From Salinicola lusitanus (GTDB lineage: Bacteria > Pseudomonadota > Gammaproteobacteria > Pseudomonadales > Halomonadaceae), in contig NZ_PZJM01000011.1 in assembly GCF_003206045.1 (NCBI RefSeq), positions 1 through 50,400 on the forward strand: a stretch of 50,400 bases of DNA, read 5' to 3'. This document shows, piece by piece, positions 1 to 8,546 of the stretch (positions within the stretch are counted from its first letter, which is position 1; every line of letters starts with the position of its first letter). The notes beneath the pieces were generated by a model. That model was not told where the DNA came from. It worked only from the letters and a program-made list of their open reading frames with translations, and searched no databases. The position numbers were made by a program, and so were the translations under genes.

Positions 1-329
1 CCATCCTCGCCGAGATTCACGAAGATCATCCTGTCGATCGTCAGGATGCTCTTGCGGGTTATCTTGTTGCGGACGTGGCACTCCAGGGTGATGGAGCTGG
101 TGCCGAAGCGGGTGGCGGTGATGCCCAGCTCGATGATGTCGCCCTGCCGGGCACTGGAGACGAAGTTGATCTCGGAGATGTATTTCGTCACCACCTGGGC
201 GTTGCCCAACTGAATGATGGCGTAGATGGCCGCCTCCTCGTCGATCCAGCGCAACAGGCTGCCACCGAAGAGTGACCCGTTGGGGTTGAGATCCTCGGGC
301 TTGATCCACTTGCGGGTATGGAAGTTCAT
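1..329 (-). CDS. Acyl-CoA thioesterase, hot-dog fold (3' end outside window)
   Basis: Translating the minus strand from the ATG at 329 gives an open frame to the window edge, so the C-terminus is missing. The protein begins MNFHTRKWIKPEDLNP and continues with NGSLFGGSLLRWIDEEAA and a later SARQGDIIELG segment. This is the pattern of the YciA/BACH-type hot-dog acyl-CoA thioesterases, with the N-G-x-x-F/H-G-G-x-L-L-x-x-x-D active-site helix. Such enzymes hydrolyse fatty acyl-CoA to free acid and CoA in the cytoplasm. An AAGGAG Shine-Dalgarno lies 6 nt upstream of the ATG and supports the start. It follows mgtE on the same strand after a 57-nt gap, so it may be the last gene of that transcript. 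The exact substrate chain length cannot be told from the visible part. Confidence 0.8.
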   Translation of the reverse strand, partial: MNFHTRKWIKPEDLNPNGSLFGGSLLRWIDEEAAIYAIIQLGNAQVVTKYISEINFVSSARQGDIIELGITATRFGTSSITLECHVRNKITRKSILTIDRMIFVNLGED

Positions 330-386
330 CTGCTGCTCCTTGGCGGGCGGGCGCTCGCGCCTTGGGGATACGTTGCCACGGTGTCG

Positions 387-1742
387 TTACAGATAGAACG
401 CCGTCGCCAATCCGAGGAAGGCGACGAAGCCGACCACGTCGGTGATGGTCGTCAACAGCACGCCGCCGGACAGGGCCGGATCGATCTTGAACTTTTTCAG
501 CATCACCGGGATCAGGGTGCCTGCGAGCGTGGCGACGGTCAGGTTGATGACCATCGCCATGGCGATGATCTCGCCGAGCCGAATGTCATCGAAGCGGAAC
601 ACCGACATCGCGCCCACGACGACGGCCCAGATCAGTCCGTTGGTCATGCCAACGAGCAGTTCGCGAATCAGCAGCCAACGGACATTGGCGCCCGAGACGT
701 GGCCCAGCGCAATACCCCGAATCAGGACGGTCAGGGTCTGAGAGCCGGCGATACCGCCCATGCTGGAAACGATCGGCATCAACACGGCCAGCGCGGCGAT
801 CTGCTGGATGGTGTCCTCGAAGAAACCGATGGCGATGGAGACGATCGTCGCCGCGACCAGGTTGATGCCGAGCCATACCGCACGGCGGCGGCTCGTCCTC
901 AGCGCGGGGGCGAAGGTGTCTTCGTCCTCGTCGAGACCGGCCATGCTCATGACCTGGTGCTGGGCATCCTCCCGGATCACATCGACCACGTCGTCGATGG
1001 TGATGCGGCCGAGCAGCTTGCCATCGATGCCGACGACCGGTGCCGAGATCAAGTCGTGCTTCTGGAACAGCGTCGCCACGTCGCTGTCCGAGGCGGTCGC
1101 CTGAATGGCGTGGAAGTCGGTCTGCATCACTTCGCGAACCAGGACCGAGACATCCGATACCAGCAGGCGGTTGATCGACAGGATCCCGATCAGCTCGTCG
1201 CGACGCGTGACCACCAGCAGGGTGTCGGTGGCATCCGGCAAGCGCTCGTGGCGACGCAGGTAGCGGAGAACGACGTCCAGCGTGATATCCGGGCGGATGG
1301 TGATCGCATCCGGGTTCATCAGGCCGCCGGCGGTGTCTTCCGGATAGGAGAGCACCGCTTCGACGCGTTGACGCTCCTGCGCCTCCATGGACTGGAGGAC
1401 TTCCTGAATGACGGTGTTGGGCAGCTGCTGGAGCAGGTCGGCGAGGTCGTCGACGTCGAGCCCCTCGGTCGCTGTCAGCAGCTCTTCCGCATCCATGCGG
1501 TTGAGGAATTCGAGCTGGACGTCGTCGCCCAGATACTGCAGCACGTCGCCGTGTAGCTCGGGGTCCAGCAAGCCCCACAGGATCTCGCGCTCCTTGGGTG
1601 GCGTGGATTCGAGCAGGTGGGCGACATCCACCGGCGCCAAGCCACGGTTGAGCATGCGCCGCGCCTGATCCAGCGCGCCGCTCTCGAGGGCTTGGTTGAG
1701 CTTGGCCAGCCGTGGCTGCAGTTTTTCGGGATTGTTGCTCAT
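387..1742 (-). CDS. mgtE: Magnesium transporter MgtE
   Basis: The 451-residue protein has the full MgtE layout. An N-terminal helical superhelix domain covers roughly residues 15-130 (QARRMLNRGLAPVDVAHLLE, PNTVIQEVLQSM), a CBS pair covers about 135-260 (EDTAGGLMNPDAITI; FQKHDLISAPVVGIDGKLLG), and five hydrophobic segments follow from about 285 to the end. The PIVSSMGGIAGSQ and TLAGTLIPVMLKK motifs are typical of the pore. MgtE is an inner-membrane Mg2+ channel gated by cytosolic Mg2+ through the CBS and N domains. It lies 100 nt downstream of npr; the rpoN/PTS-Ntr cluster followed by mgtE is a recurring arrangement in gammaproteobacteria. The gap contains a possible promoter, so it need not depend on the upstream operon. 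Confidence 0.95.
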   Translation of the reverse strand: MSNNPEKLQPRLAKLNQALESGALDQARRMLNRGLAPVDVAHLLESTPPKEREILWGLLDPELHGDVLQYLGDDVQLEFLNRMDAEELLTATEGLDVDDLADLLQQLPNTVIQEVLQSMEAQERQRVEAVLSYPEDTAGGLMNPDAITIRPDITLDVVLRYLRRHERLPDATDTLLVVTRRDELIGILSINRLLVSDVSVLVREVMQTDFHAIQATASDSDVATLFQKHDLISAPVVGIDGKLLGRITIDDVVDVIREDAQHQVMSMAGLDEDEDTFAPALRTSRRRAVWLGINLVAATIVSIAIGFFEDTIQQIAALAVLMPIVSSMGGIAGSQTLTVLIRGIALGHVSGANVRWLLIRELLVGMTNGLIWAVVVGAMSVFRFDDIRLGEIIAMAMVINLTVATLAGTLIPVMLKKFKIDPALSGGVLLTTITDVVGFVAFLGLATAFYL

Positions 1743-1782
1743 CCTGAACGGTCATCCTTGAACGACTGGCGATAGGGTGAGC

Positions 1783-1810
1783 ATTCTACCATCGTCGAGA
1801 CGCATGACGA
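1783..1810 (-). promoter_or_regulatory. Possible sigma70 promoter for mgtE
   Basis: Read on the minus strand, TCGTCA (1805-1810) and TAGAAT (1783-1788) are separated by 16 bp. They match the -35 and -10 consensus at 4/6 and 5/6 positions and would start transcription about 35 nt before mgtE. This is pattern matching only. Confidence 0.35.
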
Positions 1811-1842
1811 GGATGGAAAACGCTGTTCACAAATGAGGCGGG

Positions 1843-2112
1843 TTACTCGTCCTCGTGAAAACGAGCGTCGAACAGCCCGACGATGGCATCCATGGCGATC
1901 TCCTCGTCTGCGCCTTCGGTAACGACCACCAGCTCGGTGCCACAAGGGGCGGCGAGCATCAGCAGCGACATGATGTTGGCGGCGTCTGCCTGGCGGTTAC
2001 CGTGATAGATCGCGACGCGTACGTCGAAGGGTTGGCAGCACTGCACCAGCTTGGTGGCGGCACGGGCATGCAGCCCGCGGCGGTTGGTCAGGCGAAGTTC
2101 ACGTGTCGGCAT
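1843..2112 (-). CDS. ptsO: HPr-like phosphocarrier NPr of the nitrogen PTS
   Basis: The 89-residue protein begins MPTRELRLTNRRGLHARAAT. His15 in GLHARAAT is the phosphorylated histidine of the HPr family, and ADAANIMSLLMLAA matches the conserved helix around HPr Ser46. NPr carries phosphate from PtsP (EI-Ntr) to PtsN (EIIA-Ntr) in the cytoplasm; ptsP is not in this window. I chose the ATG at 2112 because family alignment starts there; an upstream in-frame start at 2199 would only add sequence overlapping rapZ. The start lies inside the 3' end of rapZ (14-nt overlap), suggesting translational coupling within rpoN-hpf-ptsN-rapZ-npr. Confidence 0.92.
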   Translation of the reverse strand: MPTRELRLTNRRGLHARAATKLVQCCQPFDVRVAIYHGNRQADAANIMSLLMLAAPCGTELVVVTEGADEEIAMDAIVGLFDARFHEDE

Positions 2113-3043
2113 CGCGCTCTGGGGATCCTGCGTTTCCTGTTGGTGCCGATGGCTGCGCTGCTGAGTCGCTCGAGAGAGCGGTATGAATGCCCAGCTCACG
2201 ATGGCGCAGTCGAATATCGGCGTCGTCGTGGTGAAAATGGCGTGCCAGTCGCTCGATCAGATAGACCGAGCGGTGTTGGCCGCCGGTACAGCCGATGGCG
2301 ACCGTCAGGTAGCTGCGATGACTGGCCAGGTAGGATGGCAACCAGCGATCGAGCCAGCCATGGATATCCTCCGCCAGGGCATGGACATCGGGGTAAGACT
2401 CCAGGAACTCGATGATCGAGGCATCGCGGCCGTCGTAGGCGCGCAGCCCGGGGTCCCAGAACGGGTTGGGCAGGCAGCGGGCGTCGAACACCATGTCGGC
2501 GTCCAGCGGCACACCCCGTTTGAAGCCGAACGACTCGAAGGTCAGGGTCAGGCGGCCGCCGGTATGCCTGGCCACCTGTTCGCCGATCCGGGCCCGGAGG
2601 TCGTGCACCGAGAGCCCCTGGGTGTCGATGACCAGGTCGGCCACGCGGCGAATCGGCGCGAGATAGCTTTGCTCGTGATCGATGGCCTCGGCCAGGGTCA
2701 TGTCATTGCCGCGGGTCAGCGGGTGACGTCGGCGAGTGGCCGAGTAGCGCTCGAGCAGGATCTTGGCGTCGGCGGTGAGATAGACGACTTGAGTATCGAT
2801 GCCGCGCTCGCGTACCGCCTCCAGCAGGATGGGGAAACGCTCCAGCGACTCCGGCAGGTTGCGTGCGTCGATGCTGACCGCCACGTTGGGGCGGGAGGGC
2901 GGCGCGCTGCGCAGCTCGTCGATCAGCGGTGCCAGCAGGTTGGCCGGGAGGTTGTCGATGGCATAGTAGCCAAGATCCTCGAGCGCCTGCAGTGCGATCG
3001 ATTTCCCCGAGCCCGAGCGGCCGCTGATGATGACGAGTTGCAT
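2099..3043 (-). CDS. rapZ: RNase adapter protein RapZ
   Basis: The protein has 314 residues; E. coli RapZ has 284. The N-terminal P-loop GRSGSGKS lies at residues 8-15. A Walker-B-like VAVSIDARN segment follows, then the C-terminal RapZ domain with GCTGGQHRSVYLIERLA, the conserved glycine-rich and basic motif. In Enterobacteria RapZ binds GlcN6P and the GlmZ/GlmY small RNAs and directs RNase E, tuning GlmS and hence amino-sugar supply for the envelope. Whether such small RNAs exist here cannot be seen. The last ~25 residues (SAAQPSAPTGNAGSPERDADT) are a low-complexity tail beyond the family core. The gene is 3 nt downstream of ptsN and overlaps npr. Confidence 0.93.
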   Translation of the reverse strand: MQLVIISGRSGSGKSIALQALEDLGYYAIDNLPANLLAPLIDELRSAPPSRPNVAVSIDARNLPESLERFPILLEAVRERGIDTQVVYLTADAKILLERYSATRRRHPLTRGNDMTLAEAIDHEQSYLAPIRRVADLVIDTQGLSVHDLRARIGEQVARHTGGRLTLTFESFGFKRGVPLDADMVFDARCLPNPFWDPGLRAYDGRDASIIEFLESYPDVHALAEDIHGWLDRWLPSYLASHRSYLTVAIGCTGGQHRSVYLIERLARHFHHDDADIRLRHRELGIHTALSSDSAAQPSAPTGNAGSPERDADT

Positions 3044-3046
3044 CGC

Positions 3047-3529
3047 TTATCCGTCGTCGCTGTCACGGTGATGGCGGATGGCATCGACAAGCGCGTCGTA
3101 CAACGCCCGCTGCGAGTCGGCCTGACGCAACTGCTGCCGAACGCTGCTCTGATTCATGATGCCGGCAACTTCCGCCAGCAGCGACAGATGCGCATCATCC
3201 GCCTCTTCCGGCACCAGCAGCACGAAAACCAGATCCACCGGCTCGCCGTCGATGGCATCGAAGTCGATGGCGTCTTCCAGGCGCATGAATCCCGCGATCG
3301 GCCCTTTGCAATGCGGACTGCGGGCATGGGGGATGGCAACGCCGTTGCCGATCCCCGTGCTGCCCAGTCGCTCGCGGCCGATCAGGCGGCTGAAGACCTC
3401 ATGGCTATCCAGACTGGGTGTATTCTGGGCGATGAAGGTGCTGAAGAATTCCAGCAGACGTTTTTTGCTGCCCCCCGTGACCTCGAACAGAGTTCGCTCG
3501 GGGGGCAGAATGCTTTCCAGTGTCATCAT
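3047..3529 (-). CDS. ptsN: Nitrogen PTS EIIA component PtsN
   Basis: The 160-residue protein is a PTS EIIA type-2 (fructose/mannitol class) domain. The phosphorylatable histidine is His68 in NGVAIPHAR, and VDLVFVLLVPEEADDAHLSLLAEVA is the conserved second half. Its length matches E. coli PtsN (163). It receives phosphate from NPr and acts as a regulator (potassium, nitrogen and envelope stress outputs in other species) rather than in sugar uptake; no EIIB or EIIC is nearby. The start is MMT, so the second Met (3526) is an equally possible initiator. It lies 6 nt after hpf and 3 nt before rapZ, in a single operon. Confidence 0.95.
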   Translation of the reverse strand: MMTLESILPPERTLFEVTGGSKKRLLEFFSTFIAQNTPSLDSHEVFSRLIGRERLGSTGIGNGVAIPHARSPHCKGPIAGFMRLEDAIDFDAIDGEPVDLVFVLLVPEEADDAHLSLLAEVAGIMNQSSVRQQLRQADSQRALYDALVDAIRHHRDSDDG

Positions 3530-3535
3530 CAGGCG

Positions 3536-3844
3536 TCAGCGGGCGCCAGCGCCTTGGGCGCGGGCTTGTGCCTTCTCTTTGTGTTTGACCAGTTGGCGGT
3601 CGAGTTTGTCGGCCAGTGAATCGATGGCGGCATACATGTCGGTGTCGCTGGCTTCGGCGTGTAGATCACCGCCTGCTGCGTGCAGGGTACAGGCTGCCTG
3701 CTGGCGTTCCTTCTCGACACTCAGGGTGACCTGGACATTGGTGATGTTGTCGTAGTGACGCTCCAAACGAACGAGTTTCTCTCCGACGTAGTCCCGGAGG
3801 GCGTCGGTCAGCTCGACATGGTGGCCGGTAACGTTCACTTGCAT
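3536..3844 (-). CDS. hpf: Ribosome hibernation promoting factor, short form
   Basis: The 102-residue protein begins MQVNVTGHHVELTDALRDYV and contains ITNVQVTLSVEKERQQAACTLHA and DMYAAIDSLADKLDRQLVKHKEK, the HPF/YfiA beta-alpha-beta fold and its basic C-terminal helix. It lacks the long-form dimerisation domain. It binds the 30S decoding region in stationary phase and promotes 100S dimers. The ATG at 3844 has AGGAG 7 nt upstream; the longer in-frame reading up to 3910 adds residues without family similarity. It sits between rpoN and ptsN, the usual place in proteobacteria. Confidence 0.93.
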   Translation of the reverse strand: MQVNVTGHHVELTDALRDYVGEKLVRLERHYDNITNVQVTLSVEKERQQAACTLHAAGGDLHAEASDTDMYAAIDSLADKLDRQLVKHKEKAQARAQGAGAR

Positions 3845-3963
3845 GACACACTCCTGTTGCGGCAGATGGCACTTCTGATTGTAACCCTTTTCAGGGGACT
3901 GCAAAGGCATCGTGATCGATCTGATTCGGAATGGCGAGTCTTGACTGGTTTCGGAGCCCTGTA

Positions 3964-5391
3964 TCAGGCCAGACGCTTGCGCTCGCTGGAGGACGGAATG
4001 CCCATGGCTTCGCGATATTTGGCCACGGTGCGTCTGGCCACGCTGATATCGGACTGGGCCAGCAATTCGACCAGTTTGCTGTCCGACAGCGGCTTGCGAG
4101 GGGATTCGTCGCCAATGAATTTCTTGATGCGAGCGCGGATGGCGGTACTCGAATAGCTATCGCCTTCGCCGCCCTGGCCGCCGACCTGGCTCGAGAAAAA
4201 ATATTTCAGCTCGAATACGCCGCGTGGCGTGTGAATGTACTTCTGGGTCGTGACGCGGGAGATCGTCGATTCATGCATGTCGACGCTGCGGGCGATATCG
4301 GCCAGGATCAGGGGTTTCATCGCTTCTTCACCGCGCTCGAGGAACCCGATCTGGCGCGACATGATCTCTCGACCCACCTTGAGCAGGGTATCGTTGCGAC
4401 TGGAGAGACTCTTGATCAGCCAGCGGGCTTCCTGCAGGTGCTGGCGCAGGAAGGTGTTGTCATCGCTCTTGTCTGCCCGTTTGATCAGGGCGGCGTAGTC
4501 GGGCTGAATGCGCAGGCGCGGCAGGGTTTCGGCATTGAGTTCGATACGCCAGCCATCGCGAGAGGGGGTGGCAACCAGATCGGGAACCACATAATCGTCG
4601 TGACTGGTATCAAAGCGCTGCCCCGGGCGCGGCTCCAGCGTCCGGATCAGGGCGATGACGCTGTCGAGTTCGTTCTCCTCGAGGCGCAGGCGACGCTTGA
4701 GCAGTCGCCGGTCGTTGCCGGCCAGCGCCTCGAGGAACTGGCGCACCAGGCGCTTGGCCTGGGGTAGCAGCGGCGTGTCGTCGTCCAGCGTGCCGAGTTG
4801 AAGCAGCAGGCACTCGCGCAGATTGCGAGCGCCGACGCCGGTCGGATCGAACTGCTGCAGGCGCATGAGCATGTGCTCGAGATCGGCCATGCTGACGCTC
4901 TCCCTGCGCTGCTCGCGCAGACTCGTCGCCAGCTCGTCCAGCGAGCCCACCAGGTAGCCGTCGTCGTTGACGGCGTCGATCAGGCACTCCCCGAGCGCGC
5001 GCTCGCGCTCGTCGAAATCTCCCATGGCCAGTTGCCAGAGGAGATGATCCTGGAGGGTGGTCACGGCGGCGTTGCGGTCGAAGTCCGGCGCTTCTTCGCT
5101 GGCGCTGCCCGACGAGCTGGCATGGGCGTCCTGGTAGGTATCGCTCCAGTCGCTGTCGAGGGCCAGTTCGTCGGGAATGTCACTGGCCCACTCGTCTTCC
5201 GTGGCGTCCTGAGTTTCCTGCTCCGAGTAGGGCTCTTCCATCTCCAGCATGGGGTTGGATTCGAGCGCCTGCTGGATTTCCTGGCGGAGGTCGAGCGTCG
5301 ACAGCTGGAGCAGTTGAATGGCCTGCTGGAGCTGAGGCGTCATGGTCAACTGCGTGCCGACCCTGAGTTGCAGCGAGGGCTTCATGGACAT
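3964..5391 (-). CDS. rpoN: RNA polymerase sigma-54 factor RpoN
   Basis: The 475-residue protein has the sigma-54 layout. The glutamine-rich region I (LRVGTQLTMTPQLQQAIQLLQLS) is at residues 9-31, an acidic region II covers roughly 50-105, then come the core-binding domain and the helix-turn-helix. The RpoN box ARRTVAKYRE begins at about residue 452. It directs transcription from -24/-12 promoters with AAA+ activators. The start could be Met1 or Met3 (MSMKPSL); no strong Shine-Dalgarno is visible for either. It is separated from lptB by 139 nt containing a large inverted repeat, so it probably has its own promoter. Downstream genes hpf-ptsN-rapZ-npr are closely spaced. Confidence 0.96.
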   Translation of the reverse strand: MSMKPSLQLRVGTQLTMTPQLQQAIQLLQLSTLDLRQEIQQALESNPMLEMEEPYSEQETQDATEDEWASDIPDELALDSDWSDTYQDAHASSSGSASEEAPDFDRNAAVTTLQDHLLWQLAMGDFDERERALGECLIDAVNDDGYLVGSLDELATSLREQRRESVSMADLEHMLMRLQQFDPTGVGARNLRECLLLQLGTLDDDTPLLPQAKRLVRQFLEALAGNDRRLLKRRLRLEENELDSVIALIRTLEPRPGQRFDTSHDDYVVPDLVATPSRDGWRIELNAETLPRLRIQPDYAALIKRADKSDDNTFLRQHLQEARWLIKSLSSRNDTLLKVGREIMSRQIGFLERGEEAMKPLILADIARSVDMHESTISRVTTQKYIHTPRGVFELKYFFSSQVGGQGGEGDSYSSTAIRARIKKFIGDESPRKPLSDSKLVELLAQSDISVARRTVAKYREAMGIPSSSERKRLA

Positions 5392-5472
5392 GGAGAAACG
5401 ATCGTCACAATCAACGGTGGAAGGCTTACGTTACTGGCTGCGGTGACGAGATGCAACGTTTCATGCAAGAAA

Positions 5473-5515
5473 CATGCCATCGGTGCGGATGCCTGGTATG
5501 GCTGCCGATGGCATG
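5473..5515 (-). terminator. Perfect 11-bp inverted repeat after lptB, probable terminator
   Basis: CATGCCATCGG (5473-5483) is the exact reverse complement of CCGATGGCATG (5505-5515), with a 21-nt spacer. On the minus strand it begins 15 nt after the lptB stop and is followed by GTTTCTT, a modest U-rich tract. It fits a transcription terminator between lptB and rpoN, although the loop is larger than usual. Confidence 0.5.
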
Positions 5516-5530
5516 ACGGGGGAGAGGCGA

Positions 5531-6256
5531 CTACAGGCGAAACTCGTGGCCGAGATAGACCTCGCGGACGCGCTGGTTTTCGAGAATGGCCTGGGGCCGG
5601 CCCTCGGCGATGATCTGGCCGTCGCCGACGATGTAGGCATTATCGCAGATGTCGAGCGTCTCGCGCACGTTGTGATCGGTGATCAGGACGCCGATCTCAC
5701 GGTCGCGCAGCTGGCGGATGATGCTCTTGATGTCACCGACCGAGATGGGGTCGACACCGGCGAACGGTTCGTCGAGCAGCACGAATGCCGGCTCGGTGGC
5801 CAGGGCGCGGGCGATCTCGACCCGTCGCCGCTCGCCGCCGGACAGGCTCATGCCCAGGTTGTCGCGAATGTGATCGACGTGGAAGTCGCCGAGCAGCTGT
5901 TCCAGCCGCTCGCGTCGCCCGGCACGATCCAGGTCCTTGCGCGTCTCGAGGATGGCCATGATGTTGTCGGCAACGCTCAGCTTGCGGAAGATCGAGGCTT
6001 CCTGCGGCAGATAGCCGATACCGGCTCGCGCCCGGTCGTGCATCGGTGCGCGGCTGAGATCCATGTCGTCGATATGGACGCTGCCGGCATCGGACTTGAC
6101 CAGGCCGACGATCATGTAGAAGGAGGTGGTCTTGCCGGCGCCATTCGGCCCCAGCAGGCCGACAATGCTGCCTTGCCGCAGCGTCAGGCTGAAGTCGTGG
6201 ACGACTCGGCGTCCCTTGTAGCTCTTGGCAAGGTTGGCGGCCGTTAGCGTTTTCAT
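5531..6256 (-). CDS. lptB: LPS export ABC transporter ATPase LptB
   Basis: The 241-residue ATPase begins [19 protein letters not shown]. Walker A GPNGAGKT is at residues 36-43, the Q-loop is in [13 protein letters not shown], the signature is [15 protein letters not shown], and Walker B is [13 protein letters not shown]. LptB powers extraction of LPS from the inner membrane with LptFG (not in this window) and delivery to LptC. The ATG at 6256 was chosen because family similarity starts there and AGGA precedes it; a longer frame to 6310 lacks support. It follows lptA by 92 nt in the lptC-lptA-lptB order shared with E. coli. Confidence 0.96.
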   Translation of the reverse strand: MKTLTAANLAKSYKGRRVVHDFSLTLRQGSIVGLLGPNGAGKTTSFYMIVGLVKSDAGSVHIDDMDLSRAPMHDRARAGIGYLPQEASIFRKLSVADNIMAILETRKDLDRAGRRERLEQLLGDFHVDHIRDNLGMSLSGGERRRVEIARALATEPAFVLLDEPFAGVDPISVGDIKSIIRQLRDREIGVLITDHNVRETLDICDNAYIVGDGQIIAEGRPQAILENQRVREVYLGHEFRL

Positions 6257-6348
6257 GAATACGATCCTTGTGGCTGCGCGCCGGATATGGTGTCGGCGAT
6301 CACGCCCCACGCGGCGGCTCGAGGCCGTGCCGGGTCAGGGTTTGAGCG

Positions 6349-6879
6349 TTACTGGGACGAGTCACGCGGCGTGAGGGTCATGCGGACGCGGCCGTCACCG
6401 CTCCCGTCGCTGTTCTGGGCGGAACGGGCCTGGACGCGTCGCGAGTCGAGATAATACTCGACATAGGCACCGTCGAAGGTGTCGCCGGCCTGATGAAGCT
6501 CCGCGTTACCGATCAGTTCCACGCGTCGTTGGGCCGCGTGATAGACCACGGTATCGCCCCAGCCCTTGACGATCTCCTGGTCGGGGGACGGCTTCTGTTC
6601 GAGGTAGGCGCGCTCGCCGCCGCCGCCCTTGGCGGTGACCAGGCTGACCTGGCCGTTGTTGCCGCGCTGGATGTCGACGCGTGCGGCCTTGAGATGCATG
6701 CTGCCTTGCTGCAGGTCGACGCCACCCGTATAGACGGCAGTGCCCTGGCGGTCGTCCAGCTCGAGTTGATCGGCGGCGATCTCGATCGGTGCACTGGCAT
6801 CGCTTTCCAGTGCGATAGTTGGAAAACTGGTGAAACCCAGCGCGGTCAGCACCAGGAGTTGGCCGATTTCTCGCCTCAT
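6349..6879 (-). CDS. lptA: Periplasmic LPS transport protein LptA
   Basis: The 176-residue protein has an N-terminal signal peptide (MRREIGQLLVLTALGFTSFPTIALES) and then the OstA-like beta-jellyroll with IEIAADQLELDDRQGTAVYTGGV, the classic LptA opening strand, and DTFDGAYVEYYLDSRRVQA near the end. LptA polymerises into the periplasmic bridge that carries LPS from LptC to LptD. Its start overlaps the lptC stop by 4 nt (ATGA), so the two are translationally coupled. Confidence 0.92.
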   Translation of the reverse strand: MRREIGQLLVLTALGFTSFPTIALESDASAPIEIAADQLELDDRQGTAVYTGGVDLQQGSMHLKAARVDIQRGNNGQVSLVTAKGGGGERAYLEQKPSPDQEIVKGWGDTVVYHAAQRRVELIGNAELHQAGDTFDGAYVEYYLDSRRVQARSAQNSDGSGDGRVRMTLTPRDSSQ

Positions 6880-7472
6880 GATCCTTGATCCTCAGATTGC
6901 TGTGGCAGGCGCCCCTGCACGTTGTCGGTCAAACGCATACGATCTTCGTTGATCCAGGCATCGAAGCGATCCCCGCGCATGGTCTGATTATGCTGGCGCA
7001 ACACGGAGGGCGTGTCACTCCAGGCGTGGGCCTCGCGGTTGTCGTAGTGCAGCGTCTGCGTTTCCAGGCTCCACGCCTGCTCCGGCTGAACCAGGCGGGC
7101 GTCGCCCTCGAGCGTCAACTGCTCTCCGCTGCGGCTCAGTTGCCCCGTCTGACTGGTCACCTGCCACTGGCGTTGCTGGTCGTCGGTCAGGTAACCGTGG
7201 GGTGCCTCGGTGCGGATGATGTCGTCGGAGGGCGTGTGCACCAGGCGTGGCGTTTCCAGCCGCTGATAGGCGCGCCCCCGTTCGTCGAAGCGCGTCATGC
7301 TGGCATCCTCGAGATAGTAGTCGGGCTCGCCGACCGTGTTGCCGATGACGGGCTCCTGACCGTTTTCGCCGCGCTGGTCCAGGTAGGTCAGACCGCCCCC
7401 CAGGACCAGCAACAGGACCAGCAGGCCGAGGCGGCGCCACCAGGGAGACTGGAATCTGACTGTCTTGGCCAC
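6876..7472 (-). CDS. lptC: LPS export protein LptC
   Basis: The 198-residue protein has one N-terminal membrane anchor (WWRRLGLLVLLLVLGGGLTYL, about residues 12-32) and a periplasmic jellyroll with DYYLEDASMTRFDERGRAYQRLE and the closing segment MRGDRFDAWINEDRMRLTDNVQGRL. LptC takes LPS from LptB2FG and hands it to LptA. In E. coli the gene upstream is kdsC; here the next gene upstream is kdsD, 96 nt away, with no kdsC between them. Confidence 0.9.
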   Translation of the reverse strand: MAKTVRFQSPWWRRLGLLVLLLVLGGGLTYLDQRGENGQEPVIGNTVGEPDYYLEDASMTRFDERGRAYQRLETPRLVHTPSDDIIRTEAPHGYLTDDQQRQWQVTSQTGQLSRSGEQLTLEGDARLVQPEQAWSLETQTLHYDNREAHAWSDTPSVLRQHNQTMRGDRFDAWINEDRMRLTDNVQGRLPQQSEDQGS

Positions 7473-7568
7473 GTTATCTCCTCGTGGTGAGTGTGGTGAT
7501 CGGGGCCCATGTCCGCCATCGGCTGGGGTTGGGCTCGAGTCTCGGTGGAGCCGGCCTCGGCCGGGGTC

Positions 7569-8546
7569 TCAAATGACGCCGCTTCGCAGCAGGTCATGCA
7601 TGTGCAGGGCGCCGACGGGGGCGCCGTTCTCGACCACCGCCAGGGCGGTAATCCGGTTATCCTCCATGATCCTCACGGCCTCCGCCGCCAGCATGTCGGG
7701 CGAGGCCGTCTTGCCGCCGCGGGTCATGACGTCATCCACACGCAGCAGCGCGAAATCGCCGCGCTGGTCCAGGGTTCGGCGCAAATCGCCATCGGTATAG
7801 ACACCGACCAGCATGCCGCGTTCATCGACGACGCAGGTAAACCCCATTCCCTTGAGAGTCATCTCCAGCAGCGCCTCTCGCAATGGGCTGCCGGTCGGTA
7901 CGCTGGGGAGCCGGTGACCCTCGTGCATGAGATCCGCGACGCGCAGCAGCAGCCGCTTGCCAAGGGTGCCGCCAGGGTGCGACAGCGCGAAGTCCTCGGC
8001 GCTGAAGCCCCGTGCTTCCAGCAGCGCCAGCGCCAGCGCATCTCCCATCGCCAGCGCGGCGGTGGTGGAGGAGGTCGGTGCCAGGTCGTGGGGACAGGCT
8101 TCGCGAGAGACGCCGACATCGATATGGACGTCGCTGTAGCGGGCCAGCGTGGAGCCGGGTCGTCCGGTGAGGCTGACCAGCGGCGCGCCGAGACGCTTGA
8201 ACAGCGGAAGCAGGTCGGTGATCTCCTGAGTCTCGCCCGAGTTGGAGAGGGCGATGACGACATCGTCGCCGGTGATCATGCCGAGATCGCCGTGGCTGGC
8301 TTCGCCCGGATGGACGTAGAAAGAGGGCGAGCCGGTGCTGGCGAAGGTCGCTGCCAGCTTGCGTGCGATGTGCCCCGACTTGCCCATGCCGGTGACGATC
8401 AACCGGCCGCGACAGGCGAGCAGCAGCTTGCAGGCGTCATCGAAGCAGTCGTCGAGCTTCGCCACGAGCTCCCCGATGGCTTGTTGCTCCAGGGTCAAGG
8501 TGCGCCTGGCGCTGGCGCGGAAATCTAGCGCGGCGATGTCGCTCAT
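7569..8546 (-). CDS. kdsD: D-arabinose 5-phosphate isomerase KdsD
   Basis: The 325-residue protein has an N-terminal SIS domain (GRLIVTGMGKSGHIARKLAATFASTGSPSFYVHPGEA; ALSNSGETQEI) and a C-terminal CBS pair from about residue 205 (MHEGHRLPSVPTGSPLREAL; DVMTRGGKTASPDMLAAEAVRIM). This is the KdsD/KpsF architecture, close in length to E. coli KdsD (328). It converts ribulose 5-phosphate to arabinose 5-phosphate, the first step of Kdo synthesis for LPS. The later-step phosphatase KdsC, often encoded next door, is absent here. A TATACT hexamer on the minus strand (8662-8667) lies about 115 nt upstream and could be part of its promoter, but no good -35 is visible. Confidence 0.94.
   Translation of the reverse strand: MSDIAALDFRASARRTLTLEQQAIGELVAKLDDCFDDACKLLLACRGRLIVTGMGKSGHIARKLAATFASTGSPSFYVHPGEASHGDLGMITGDDVVIALSNSGETQEITDLLPLFKRLGAPLVSLTGRPGSTLARYSDVHIDVGVSREACPHDLAPTSSTTAALAMGDALALALLEARGFSAEDFALSHPGGTLGKRLLLRVADLMHEGHRLPSVPTGSPLREALLEMTLKGMGFTCVVDERGMLVGVYTDGDLRRTLDQRGDFALLRVDDVMTRGGKTASPDMLAAEAVRIMEDNRITALAVVENGAPVGALHMHDLLRSGVI

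Noticed and set aside
318-1556. A 412-codon plus-strand frame opposite mgtE.
   Set aside because: The composition (His, Asp, Arg, Gln rich) is typical of an antisense shadow, and mgtE on the other strand is unambiguous.
5392-5472. TTGCAT and TAACGT with a 17-bp spacer on the minus strand as an rpoN promoter.
   Set aside because: The match to consensus is too poor, especially at -10 (3/6), to list as a feature.
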